This document shows, in pieces, positions 6,407 to 14,002 of a stretch of DNA of 14,811 nucleotides (position 1 is the first letter of the stretch; each line of letters begins with the position of its first letter). The translations under genes were made by a program, and so were the position numbers. The notes beneath the pieces were generated by a model. That model was not told the origin of the DNA. It made no database searches and saw only the letters and a program-made list of their open reading frames with translations. The stretch comes from Candidatus Sifarchaeum subterraneum. GTDB taxonomy: Archaea; Asgardarchaeota; Sifarchaeia; Sifarchaeales; Sifarchaeaceae. The stretch spans positions 1 to 14,811 of the forward strand of contig JAECRX010000206.1 of NCBI GenBank assembly GCA_016292335.1. Reading direction: 5' to 3'.

Positions 6407-8086
6407 TTGGAAATTCAAGAATTAAAGAAAAAGGACTTAAAAACTGCCTTCTCAATCATCATAATTGTTTGTTCAATCATGAGAATTGCTTCTATCCATC
6501 CCCACCTCTTCGAAATACATACATCAGATCAACCACTCTTTACAATCATTGGTCAATCAGTGGCGGATAGCAACGGTTTTAGGAAAATTTCATATCCAGG
6601 AGAGCCCGAGGAAACGTCAAAACCTCCAGGATATTACATACTTTTAGGATTCATCATAATGCTTTCAGGTTCACTTGATTTAATCCTCCTGAAGATATTT
6701 TCTGTGATTTCAGGTATTTTTTTAGTAGCTGCTGTTTTTTTGCTTGGAAAAAGAATTTTTGATGAAAAAGTTGGTCTGATTAGCTCCCTTCTTACTGCGT
6801 TCAATTACTACTTATTCTATTATTCACATGTTATCCAACCTGAGATAATATTCTCTTTTGCTTCCCTACTTGTTTTTTATCATTTGGCAAGGTTCGCTCA
6901 AAGAGATAAAAATTACAAATTTTTTGCAATTTCATGCTTTTTTTCTATAAATTCCTTCATGTTAAGAAAAATAGGAATCTGGCTCGTCTTTTCGATTTTG
7001 GCAACACTATTATTTGTATACAAGGAGAAAATTCGGCATTTACCAAAATATCTCGTAGGTATATCGATCATTATTACAATACTTTTTTTCGCTTTCTGGA
7101 AACCTATTATGCGATTTATTTACGCAATAGGCTATAATTTATTTGTTCTTGGATATTTCTGGTTCTTCTATCATTTTTTTTATGAAATACTTTTAGCTAT
7201 TGAGCAGGGAAATAATTTAATCACAGAAAATGGAATATACCGCCTTATACTTTATGTTTATATCCTTCCAGCCATCACTATTGGCGGTTGGGTATTTAAT
7301 TCCTTCTCCAGTTATTTTTTTATTTTAAATTTTGCTTTAGGAGTTCTTCTTTTGGTTCCTGGGGTTATCAAAAGCCTTCGGTACGAAGATCGTTACAATA
7401 TCATACCTATTTCTGTCTATTCAATTTTTTATCTGTTGAGCCTCGCCTTATGGCCATGGGGATTTACAGAAAGGTATTTAATACCACTAATTCCTTTATT
7501 AATACCCTATTGCTCTTTAACTTTATTTTCAACGAAAAAGCTATTTTTTCCAATAAAAAAGATTCATTTATTTAATCTAGCCCAAGCAAAAAGGGGTTAT
7601 AGGTTTCCTCAAAATTCAATGATTCTTTTAGGCCTTCTTTTTCTTATTCTCTTTCCTAATTCTTCATTAACAGGCTTCCACATAGCACAAGATCGTTTGA
7701 CACCTTTTAGGGGGCCTAAAGAGCCCTATGTTTTGGGATTAATATGGCTAAAAAATCATACACATAAAGGAGTTATTTTAATTGCTCATAATTCATATAG
7801 CGTATATTACTATTCAAATAGAAAATGTTATGGGTTTATAGAAATATATGCCCGCCCAGATATGTTGAAAACATTTAATGGATGCATAATCGCGTACATG
7901 AGAGATAAGAAAATTGATATCCTTATCATTGAGGATGTTTATCCAAGTACAAAAGAACATTTTTACTGGTTATTTAATGGATATGAAGCTCCCATAGGGT
8001 TCAATCCCATTTATTATGTAAATGAACCACGCCTTATTTTATATAAACTTGATTGGGAAAAAGTAAATATAAGCCATAGATATTGA
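6407..8086 (+). CDS. Polytopic GT-C glycosyltransferase (ArnT/PMT-like)
   Basis: A 559-residue integral membrane protein with about ten or more hydrophobic spans, the first at residues 14-30. The topology fits GT-C enzymes of the ArnT and protein O-mannosyltransferase type, which move a sugar from a polyprenyl-phosphate donor to an acceptor on the outer face. Supporting traits are the first outer loop with an acidic residue (TSDQPLF, D41), the ETSKPPGYYILLG motif (69-81) that mirrors the family's PPLYY-type motif, and HVIQPEIIFSF (141-151). A soluble C-terminal part follows the last span. The only start with the full N terminus is TTG at 6407; upstream in-frame codons contain no ATG. Two DPM1-like genes in the window could make its lipid-linked donor. 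The acceptor, protein or lipid, is unknown. Confidence 0.8.
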   Translation: MEIQELKKKDLKTAFSIIIIVCSIMRIASIHPHLFEIHTSDQPLFTIIGQSVADSNGFRKISYPGEPEETSKPPGYYILLGFIIMLSGSLDLILLKIFSVISGIFLVAAVFLLGKRIFDEKVGLISSLLTAFNYYLFYYSHVIQPEIIFSFASLLVFYHLARFAQRDKNYKFFAISCFFSINSFMLRKIGIWLVFSILATLLFVYKEKIRHLPKYLVGISIIITILFFAFWKPIMRFIYAIGYNLFVLGYFWFFYHFFYEILLAIEQGNNLITENGIYRLILYVYILPAITIGGWVFNSFSSYFFILNFALGVLLLVPGVIKSLRYEDRYNIIPISVYSIFYLLSLALWPWGFTERYLIPLIPLLIPYCSLTLFSTKKLFFPIKKIHLFNLAQAKRGYRFPQNSMILLGLLFLILFPNSSLTGFHIAQDRLTPFRGPKEPYVLGLIWLKNHTHKGVILIAHNSYSVYYYSNRKCYGFIEIYARPDMLKTFNGCIIAYMRDKKIDILIIEDVYPSTKEHFYWLFNGYEAPIGFNPIYYVNEPRLILYKLDWEKVNISHRY

Positions 8087-8175
8087 ATAACAAATCCTAT
8101 GGCATCTGTTTTTCTGAGCTGACAACCTCTAAATGAACTTTCAATGTGCTTAGCTGATTAAATAATGGAAAATCC

Positions 8176-8196
8176 TTAATCAATTATTGTGATTAA
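8176..8196. terminator. Hairpin between convergent genes
   Basis: TTAATCA (8176-8182) and TGATTAA (8190-8196) are perfect 7-base inverted arms with a 7-base loop. They lie in the 126-base gap between the plus-strand glycosyltransferase and the minus-strand epimerase, which converge here. No long T-run follows on either strand, so the terminator reading is tentative. Confidence 0.35.
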
Positions 8197-8212
8197 TCCC
8201 AAGGCTCTTCGA

Positions 8213-9346
8213 TTATTTGATCAACCCTTTTGTTTTCAATTCCTCCTCAGCAGTTTGGAATTTGTCGTCAATTTTTTCTTGCGTTTCTACCCAATTTGCA
8301 AGCTCTTTTAGACCCGTTTCAAAATTAATCTGCGGTTCAAACCCTAAATCTTTCTTTATCTTGGAGTTATCGCTATAACAATGCCGTATATCGCCAGTTC
8401 TGAATTGCTCAGTAATCAATGGTTTTAAATCCTTTCCATAAAGATTTATGAGAAGTTTTGCTAATTCTATGATAGAAATAGAGCTTCCAGACCCTACATT
8501 GTAATATTTATAGTTAGCTACAGATTTTTCGAATGCAAGCAAACTTGCTCTTCCAATATCTTTTACGTGAATAAAATCTCTTCGCTGATTACCATCTTCA
8601 TAAACAATAGGTGGATTATTATTCAGTATTCTGCTTGAGAATATGGCAACTACACCTGTATATGGATTAGACAGGGATTGTCTAGGTCCGTAGGCATTGA
8701 AATATCTTAGAGCAACACTTGGAATACCATAAGCTTCGCCAATAAGCAAACACATTTCTTCTTGATGTCTTTTTGACATCGCATAAATAGATGTTGGATG
8801 TAATGGTTTCTCTTCGTCTGTTGGAACTGGTTTGATCATCGCTCCACATATCGGACATTTCGAGTCCCATTCTTTCTTTTCAAGTTGTTCTTCTGAACGA
8901 AGTTTAGGGTAAACAGGACCGTCATGTTCACATACATATTTTCCTTCACCATAAATACTCATACTCGATGCAACTATGAGTTTTTTGACGTCATGTTCTT
9001 CATTCACTAATAGATCAAGTAGTACAGCTGTTCCAAGAGTATTGCTTCTGATATAGTATTCAGGTTCATACATGGATTGTCCTACACCTACTGCAGCTGC
9101 CAAATGGAAAACACCATCGACATCTTTTATAATAGATGCAATATCACCACGTTTTGAAATGTTTCCATAAATGAATTCGGCATCTGAATTCAGAAATGGA
9201 GGCGGAGTTTTCCTTTGTCCGTGTACCTGACTGTCAAGTATATCTAAAGCTATAACGTGATAATCTTTTTCTAGAAGCATGTCTATAAGATGTGATCCTA
9301 TGAAACCCGCTCCGCCAGTTACTAGAATTTTATCAATACCTTGCAT
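8213..9346 (-). CDS. NDP-sugar epimerase with Cys/His insertion, dTDP-L-rhamnose 4-epimerase-like
   Basis: A 377-residue extended SDR, longer than its neighbours. GGAGFIG is at residues 11-17; the catalytic residues are S127/S128 (ASSMSIYG), Y188 and K192 (IYAMSK). Between the catalytic serine and tyrosine there is an insertion with C139, H141, C164 and C167 (YVCEHDG and KCPICG). This looks like a small zinc-binding element. As I recall, this insertion followed by a PVPTDE-type stretch occurs in the dTDP-L-rhamnose 4-epimerase (WbiB-like) group, so a 6-deoxyhexose epimerase is the best guess; a UDP- or GDP-sugar substrate remains possible. The ATG start has AAGGAGAT close upstream. Its promoter lies in the 308-base gap behind it, so it is probably not in one operon with the GT2 genes. 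Confidence 0.85.
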   Translation of the reverse strand: MQGIDKILVTGGAGFIGSHLIDMLLEKDYHVIALDILDSQVHGQRKTPPPFLNSDAEFIYGNISKRGDIASIIKDVDGVFHLAAAVGVGQSMYEPEYYIRSNTLGTAVLLDLLVNEEHDVKKLIVASSMSIYGEGKYVCEHDGPVYPKLRSEEQLEKKEWDSKCPICGAMIKPVPTDEEKPLHPTSIYAMSKRHQEEMCLLIGEAYGIPSVALRYFNAYGPRQSLSNPYTGVVAIFSSRILNNNPPIVYEDGNQRRDFIHVKDIGRASLLAFEKSVANYKYYNVGSGSSISIIELAKLLINLYGKDLKPLITEQFRTGDIRHCYSDNSKIKKDLGFEPQINFETGLKELANWVETQEKIDDKFQTAEEELKTKGLIK

Positions 9347-9654
9347 TTAAATCTCCTTTTTTAATGTCGGAAAGCTATTAGGGATGATTATGTTTAGAGC
9401 AAAATAATTTTTTTTGAACTATGGCTTGTAAAACAGCATTTTTCATCAGTGATGAGATCGTTGTGATATCAATCTGAGATCTGACCGACGCCCATATCAA
9501 AATTTTAAATTTTTTCTTTCCTAAATTCGTCGAAATAAAATTACGGGAGAATAAAATGAAAGTCCCATTTAATTAAATTACCATGAAATTTTTTTTCATC
9601 CTTCTTCCATGACTTCCGAAGGATTTTTATTTGATTTCATAGAAATTTTGTAAA
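9347..9654. other. 308-base gene-free gap
   Basis: I see no protein gene here. It holds the ribosome site noted above, a perfect short palindrome TCATCA-G-TGATGA (9443-9455), and ATGAAA/TTTCAT arms around a T-run (9583-9599). It also holds a hairpin with 7-base arms, ATCCTTC (9598-9604) and GAAGGAT (9618-9624), followed on the plus strand by TTTTATTT. The last has the shape of a plus-strand intrinsic terminator, although no plus-strand gene precedes it. It could equally mark the 3' end of the minus-strand GT2 transcript. Confidence 0.4.
9351..9358 (-). promoter_or_regulatory. Shine-Dalgarno site for the 8213-9346 gene
   Basis: AAGGAGAT places its GGAG core six bases before the ATG at 9346. 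It is one of the two strongest ribosome sites in the window and fixes this start. Confidence 0.7.
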
Positions 9655-10353
9655 TTAATCAAGATTAAACCGAACCTTCACCAACCACCACAGGGATTTA
9701 ATTCCGTCCAAAAAATTAATTTTCGCTGAACCGTATTGTCGGCGGAGATAATCGATGGGAACTTCTACTATTTTATACCCCGCTTTCAAAACTTTACCGG
9801 TAATATCAGGTTCTATTTCAAATCTATCCGCCTCAAATTTTACATGCTGGAGAACTTTTTTCCTAAAGCATTTGTAGCCAGTCATCATGTCGGAAATGGA
9901 GGTTCCAAATAACAATTTCGTTGCCAGTGTTAATATCAAATTTCCAACAAAATGAGAAAAAGACATCCCATGGATGCTTCCTTTAAACCGCGAACCATAT
10001 ACAACATCCGCGACTCCTAGTTCCAGAGGTTCAATAAGTTTCGGAATATCCTTCGGAAAGTATTCCAAATCAGCATCTTGGATGACAACAAAATCTCCAG
10101 CAGCTGTTTTAAATCCAGTTTTTAATGCCGCACCTTTTCCTTTATTTTTTGGATGGCGAACAAATTTGATCCCCTTAAAATTACCTGAATCTATTAGATT
10201 TGAAATTACCTCCACAGTTCCATCGGTAGAACCGTCATCAACGATGAGAATTTCTTTTTCATAATTCTCTAAATTAGTTTGATTAACCATAGTAATAACG
10301 TTTTTAATAGTCTTAGCCTCATTGTAGACAGGGATCAGAATAGTGATTTTCAC
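9655..10353 (-). CDS. Family 2 glycosyltransferase, DPM1-like polyprenyl-phosphate sugar transferase
   Basis: A 232-residue GT-A-fold enzyme. ILIPVYNEAKTI (5-16) opens the nucleotide-binding half, VDDGSTDGT (38-46) binds the donor, and QDADLEY (92-98) carries the DxD metal motif (D93, D95). GYKCFRKKVL near 158 and FEIEPDITGKVLKAGY near 178 are typical of dolichol-phosphate mannose or glucose synthases. No C-terminal membrane span is present, so it resembles the soluble or peripheral DPM1 type. The likely reaction is transfer of a hexose from a nucleotide sugar to a polyprenyl phosphate on the cytosolic face. The start is GTG, with GGAAG about nine bases upstream. It follows the second GT2 gene by 68 bases on the same strand. 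The sugar specificity is unknown. Confidence 0.87.
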   Translation of the reverse strand: MKITILIPVYNEAKTIKNVITMVNQTNLENYEKEILIVDDGSTDGTVEVISNLIDSGNFKGIKFVRHPKNKGKGAALKTGFKTAAGDFVVIQDADLEYFPKDIPKLIEPLELGVADVVYGSRFKGSIHGMSFSHFVGNLILTLATKLLFGTSISDMMTGYKCFRKKVLQHVKFEADRFEIEPDITGKVLKAGYKIVEVPIDYLRRQYGSAKINFLDGIKSLWWLVKVRFNLD

Positions 10354-10421
10354 CTTTGTACTTCCATAGGTTTTATTTGATTCATCTTCTGATTAGTATT
10401 CAGTACATAGATCACATTATG

Positions 10422-11120
10422 TCAGGATTTCATTCTTTCTCGGATCATGGTTATTATAATTTTGATACCATCTAAGAAAGGCGATAATTTCGATTTGCCT
10501 TTTCTGGGTCGGTAGACAATAGGGATCTCTAAAATCCTTAAACCCTTTTTAACTGCTTGTGCATTTATTTGAGTGGTTAAGGGGAAGCCATTACAATCCA
10601 AATTCAACTTTTCGGTGGCCTTTTTACTGATGGCACGCATTCCCGTTTGGGAATCGGAAATAGAATCAGAAAAAGAGGAATTGAAGAGGGTGTTGAAAAG
10701 GTGAGTGAGAAGAATATTCCCGAAGATTCTCAGTGAACTCATGGCATCTTTCAGAAGTCTAGTACGAGAACCTAGTACAAGATCTGCTTCTCCTCTCAAT
10801 ATGGGTTGTATCAGACGCGAAATGGCCTGGCCAGGATAAGTTCCATCGCCATCCATTACCAGAAAAATTTGGCCTTTCGCTTTTTCAAACCCTGTTAGAA
10901 TCGCTCGTCCATATCCTGCCCTTTTTTCCACAAAAACTTGAGCCCCAGCTTCATATGCGATGGAATCAGTCCTATCCCAGCTGCCCCCATCTACAACGAG
11001 AATTTCAGTTGGGGGAAGAGACTCTTTTATTAGCAAAATCTCTTGAATGACCTGACGGATAGTACCTGCTTCATTTTTTGTAGGAATGATGATAGATAAC
11101 ACTGTTTTTTCAATTTGCAT
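10422..11120 (-). CDS. Family 2 glycosyltransferase, second DPM1/AglJ-like enzyme
   Basis: I prefer the ATG at 11118-11120, giving 232 residues. A TTG at 11171 would add 17 residues of no recognisable family character, while the ATG puts LSIIIPTKNEAGTI directly at the N terminus as in relatives; GTGAT lies close upstream. The donor site is VDGGSWDRT (43-51) and the metal motif is MDGDGTYPG (89-97). Compared with its neighbour it carries VDGGS rather than VDDGS and DGDGTYP rather than QDADLEY, so it is not a recent copy. AglJ-type enzymes, which put the first sugar on dolichol phosphate in archaeal N-glycosylation, have this look. The C terminus ends in a basic helix (MIRERMKS). It starts about 60 bases after the upstream SDR stop, consistent with one operon. 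Confidence 0.85.
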   Translation of the reverse strand: MQIEKTVLSIIIPTKNEAGTIRQVIQEILLIKESLPPTEILVVDGGSWDRTDSIAYEAGAQVFVEKRAGYGRAILTGFEKAKGQIFLVMDGDGTYPGQAISRLIQPILRGEADLVLGSRTRLLKDAMSSLRIFGNILLTHLFNTLFNSSFSDSISDSQTGMRAISKKATEKLNLDCNGFPLTTQINAQAVKKGLRILEIPIVYRPRKGKSKLSPFLDGIKIIITMIRERMKS

Positions 11121-11179
11121 TAATATCACAGTTGTTGTAGATATCAAAAGGGCCGAATAAGTTCTCTTCAAATAAATCT

Positions 11180-12175
11180 TCAGTAACTTTTATTATTTCT
11201 TTTGGGATGACCATAACTATTTTCAAACCATTTAATAAATCTATTCAATCCCTCAGATAGTGAAACTTTGGGATTGAATCCAAGTTCTGATTTAATTTTC
11301 GTTAAATCTGCATGGGTTAGTGGTTGATCACCTATCCATGCCTCTCCCCCTTTAAATTTTAATTTTACATTTTCAGAGCTTAAGCCTAATTTCTTTAACA
11401 TCATTTTCGCTAAATCAATTACTTTCGTAGAAGTACCTGATCCAACATTATAAGTTTGCCCATCTGCTTTATCAGATTGAGCAACAAGGATAAATGCCTC
11501 AATCGAATCCAAAACATAGATGAAGTCTTTGGATTGCTGTCCTGTCCCCAGAATTTCCAATGTGGTTGGATCATTCTTTATTTTTTGCAAAAAATCAAAC
11601 ATTACCCCTTTATTCGTCCTTTCGCCATATACATTGAATAAACGAAGAGAAATGGCGGGGAGGTCATAAATTTTGTAAAAAAGACGGCAATATTCTTCGC
11701 CAATCCACTTAGACAAGCCATAGAACGAGATCGGCGCACATACATGGCTTTCAGAAGTAGGGATCTCGTTAACTATACCATAGACAGTCCCAGTACTTGC
11801 ATATATCACTTTTGCATTATTTTCCTTCCCAGCAATTAGTACGTTCAAAGTTCCACGGGCATTTACTTCAAAATCATAATCTGGTATGTTTACTGAGTTG
11901 GGAACACTCGATTGGGCCGCCAGATGAAATATAAAAGACGAGTCTTTTGCTGCTTTTTTGACTATACTTAGATTTCTGATGTCACCTTGTATGAATTCCA
12001 ATTCTCCCTCAAAGAATTGAATATTTTTTATATCGCCAGTTGATAAATTATCAAGAACTACAATATTTGCATTGTAATTATTCAATAATTCTTTGCACAG
12101 GTGAAATCCAATGAATCCAGCTCCGCCTGTGACTAGAATTTTAGAACCATCTAAGTCCACAATCCTTAACACCAT
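11180..12175 (-). CDS. NAD-dependent UDP-sugar 4-epimerase-like SDR (GalE family)
   Basis: A 331-residue extended SDR. GGAGFIG is at residues 17-23 after a short ten-residue N-terminal extension, and D42 in VVLDNLSTGD fits NAD preference. S127/T128 (YASTGTVYG), Y152 and K156 (FYGLSK) form the active site. RLFNVYGERTNKG near 177 and QQSKDFIYVLDS near 214 are typical of GalE and of UDP-GlcNAc 4-epimerases. It starts with ATG, has no clear Shine-Dalgarno site, and leads two GT2 genes on the same strand. It could supply their nucleotide sugar. There is no sequence sign of a truncated or inactive enzyme. The precise substrate is not determinable. Confidence 0.9.
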   Translation of the reverse strand: MVLRIVDLDGSKILVTGGAGFIGFHLCKELLNNYNANIVVLDNLSTGDIKNIQFFEGELEFIQGDIRNLSIVKKAAKDSSFIFHLAAQSSVPNSVNIPDYDFEVNARGTLNVLIAGKENNAKVIYASTGTVYGIVNEIPTSESHVCAPISFYGLSKWIGEEYCRLFYKIYDLPAISLRLFNVYGERTNKGVMFDFLQKIKNDPTTLEILGTGQQSKDFIYVLDSIEAFILVAQSDKADGQTYNVGSGTSTKVIDLAKMMLKKLGLSSENVKLKFKGGEAWIGDQPLTHADLTKIKSELGFNPKVSLSEGLNRFIKWFENSYGHPKRNNKSY

Positions 12176-12300
12176 TTCATAATTTTTCTCTTTTTTATTT
12201 CTTTACTTAGTAGACATAAAATGCGGAAACCCTCGGAATCCACCTTAGGTTCCTTTTTTGCCATTCAGGTTTTCGTTCAAATATAAAATGTTTGATCCCT
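12176..12300 (-). promoter_or_regulatory. Promoter and leader of the GalE-like/GT2 operon
   Basis: On the minus strand TTTTATAT (12281-12288) is a good TATA-like box and would start transcription near 12257, leaving a leader of about 80 bases. The leader can form a hairpin of GGAA..CC with GG..TTCC (12235-12253). On the plus strand this hairpin is followed by six T, the shape of an intrinsic terminator, but no plus-strand gene lies upstream. Another possible TATA element lies closer to the gene, near 12213-12223. Confidence 0.3.
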
Positions 12301-12346
12301 TGATCTTTTTATTTAAATTGTGTAATAAATAGAAATAGTTTCCTTG

Positions 12347-12382
12347 AAAAAGAGGTACTATATGAACTCATCCATATATAGT
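12347..12382 (-). terminator. Hairpin plus T-run after the small GTPase gene
   Basis: On the minus strand ACTATATATG (12382-12373) can pair with CATATAGT (12364-12357) with a two-base bulge. Five T follow six bases later (12351-12347). The stem covers the last codons and stop of the GTPase gene. This suggests the GTPase transcript ends here and is separate from the glycosyltransferase operon. Confidence 0.4.
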
Positions 12383-12925
12383 TTCCAGCATCAACTTTGC
12401 TAATTCTTCAAAAACATCTTTGACTTTTGCACCAGTTTTAGCACTTGCTTCAAAGTATTGTATGCCATTCTCTTCTGAAAAAGCTTTTGCTTCTTCTGTG
12501 GATACGTCCCTCGCTTCTTCAAGGTCTGTTTTATTGGCAACCAAGATAACAGGAAAGGGAGGAATCTCACCGCAATTTTTGACTAAATGATCAACCCATT
12601 GTGGCAGTCGTTCGAAGGTAGCTCTTCTAGTAACATCAAAAACCAGTAGCGCACCGCCTGCGCCTTTATAATAGGTTGGAAGCAAAAAAGAGAAACGTTC
12701 TTGTCCTGCTGTATCCCAGATGCTCAATTTAACACTTTTTCCGTTAGCATCTACGGTTTTTGTTGCAAAACTCACGCCAATGGTCATCTTGTAATCCGGA
12801 TCGAATTTGTCTTCGGAAAAGCGAATGGTTAGACTTGTCTTTCCTACGGCAGCATCGCCGACAACTATCGTCTTGAAGATGTGTTTTGATTTTGGCGCTT
12901 TCATGTACTCACACCATTCTTCCAT
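12368..12925 (-). CDS. Rab/Ras-like small GTPase
   Basis: A 185-residue single-domain GTPase with all five G boxes: GDAAVGKTS (P-loop, residues 23-31), the switch I threonine in MTIGVSF (47-53), WDTAGQERF (switch II, 69-77), NKTD (G4, about residue 131) and SAKTG (G5, about 161). The switch II glutamine that aids hydrolysis is present, so it should cycle normally. The C terminus ends ETIYG without cysteines, so classical prenylation is not expected and membrane attachment would need another route. Start may be ATG at 12925 or ATG at 12904, which would remove seven residues. Such close Rab relatives are characteristic of Asgard archaea, though Rab-like proteins also occur sparsely elsewhere. 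Its partners are unknown. It is divergent from the lipid gene at 13166. Confidence 0.93.
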   Translation of the reverse strand: MEEWCEYMKAPKSKHIFKTIVVGDAAVGKTSLTIRFSEDKFDPDYKMTIGVSFATKTVDANGKSVKLSIWDTAGQERFSFLLPTYYKGAGGALLVFDVTRRATFERLPQWVDHLVKNCGEIPPFPVILVANKTDLEEARDVSTEEAKAFSEENGIQYFEASAKTGAKVKDVFEELAKLMLETIYG

Positions 12926-12937
12926 GTCATAGAAAGA

Positions 12938-12962
12938 CTAAAATTATTAATTATAATTTTAG
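12938..12962. promoter_or_regulatory. Perfect inverted repeat over the small GTPase promoter
   Basis: CTAAAATTAT (12938-12947) and ATAATTTTAG (12953-12962) are perfect 10-base arms with a 5-base centre. The centre lies about 25 bases before the ATG at 12925, where a TATA box would sit for a leaderless or short-leader message, and TTATAATTAA within the repeat is TATA-like. A dimeric regulator bound here would block the promoter. The A/T-rich content raises the odds of chance symmetry. Confidence 0.35.
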
Positions 12963-13035
12963 CTATCGAACAGACTACTATTCAGAGATGTATTTACATA
13001 CGAACCTACATAAAATTTGACATTACTTATTTACT

Positions 13036-13067
13036 TTTTAATCCTTTGCACAGTAATCTTTTAATCC
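13036..13067. repeat. Two direct TTTTAATCC repeats in the divergent promoter region
   Basis: TTTTAATCC occurs at 13036-13044 and 13059-13067, 23 bases apart, roughly two helical turns. They lie between the divergent GTPase and GGGP synthase genes. They could be paired sites for a regulator, or a TATA-like pair; nothing in the sequence decides this. Confidence 0.3.
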
Positions 13068-13153
13068 ATAATTGATTTGCAAAATAATAACTGGTTTGTA
13101 CAAAAAGCCCTAATACACGAACTAATATGCATGTATGACATAGGAAATTACCT

Positions 13154-13158
13154 GGAGG
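13154..13158 (+). promoter_or_regulatory. Shine-Dalgarno site for GGGP synthase
   Basis: GGAGG lies seven bases before the ATG at 13166, a near-ideal ribosome site that fixes this start. Confidence 0.75.
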
Positions 13159-13165
13159 AAAATTT

Positions 13166-13930
13166 ATGACAAGAAGGTCAAGTGTTTGGTCATATCTTCG
13201 AGAATCAATTCAAAAAGATGGAACCATACACCTTTCCCTTATCGATCCTGAGAACCAATCACCGAAAACTGCAGCTGAAATAGCTGAGCGATCTGTAAAG
13301 GCAGGAACACATGGAATTATGGTTGGAGGTTCAACTGCAATAGGGGTACTCGATGAATGTGTTAAAGAAATTAAAACGAGATTAGATGATGTGCCTATCA
13401 TTCTTTTTCCAGGAAATGTCACAGGAATAAGTCAATATGCCGATGCGATCTTTTTCATGTCATTACTTAATAGTCGCAATCCGTATTGGATTGTTGGTGC
13501 ACAAATGTTAGGAGCACCAGTTGTCAAACACTGGAACATAGAACCAATTTCTCTTGCCTACCTGATAATTGAACCTGGAGGAACCGCTGGTTTCGTGGGT
13601 GAAGTAAATTTGATTCCCAGAAATATGCCAAAAATTACACTAGCTTATGCTTTGGCGGCTCAATTAATGGGGTTTAAACTTATTTACCTAGAGGCAGGGT
13701 CAGGTGCTGAACAATCCGTTCCATTGGAAATGGTTAAGCTTGTTTCACAAGAAGTTGGTAGTGATTGTCCAGTGATTGTCGGAGGAGGAATTGATTCAGC
13801 CGATGTTGCCCGTGGATATGTTAGAGCAGGAGCAAGTGTAATCGTTCAGGGAACATTTGTTGAGAAGACAGTTCTCAAAGATGGTGGCAAGTCATTGGAA
13901 AAGATTATAAAAGCAATAAAAGAAAGCTAG
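13166..13930 (+). CDS. Geranylgeranylglyceryl phosphate synthase
   Basis: A 254-residue TIM-barrel prenyltransferase that joins geranylgeranyl diphosphate to sn-glycerol-1-phosphate, the first committed step of archaeal ether-lipid synthesis. Family motifs run in order: LSLIDPEN (23-30), GIMVGGSTAIG (50-60), LFPGN (80-84), LNSRNPYWIVGAQ (101-113), YLEAGSGA (174-181, phosphate and glycerol side), VGGGID (205-210) and VQGTFVE (227-233). The pattern and length fit the larger group II enzymes, although I assign the group from memory. The protein is cytosolic or membrane-peripheral. It is followed 72 bases later by thymidylate kinase on the same strand, and is divergent from the small GTPase. All expected motifs are intact. 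This gene is the firmest evidence for an archaeal host. Confidence 0.96.
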   Translation: MTRRSSVWSYLRESIQKDGTIHLSLIDPENQSPKTAAEIAERSVKAGTHGIMVGGSTAIGVLDECVKEIKTRLDDVPIILFPGNVTGISQYADAIFFMSLLNSRNPYWIVGAQMLGAPVVKHWNIEPISLAYLIIEPGGTAGFVGEVNLIPRNMPKITLAYALAAQLMGFKLIYLEAGSGAEQSVPLEMVKLVSQEVGSDCPVIVGGGIDSADVARGYVRAGASVIVQGTFVEKTVLKDGGKSLEKIIKAIKES

Positions 13931-14002
13931 GCATTCAGATCTAAAAATATTGACGGTAATTAACTAGCTAAGCATCCCTAATTTCTTCTGTTGTGTGAAA
14001 TA

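Noticed and set aside
9449..9484. Possible box C/D guide RNA: GTGATGA (C box) followed by CTGA at 9474 and 9481.
   Set aside because: No C' box, no terminal stem and unsuitable spacing. The C-box match is also explained by the palindrome at 9443-9455.
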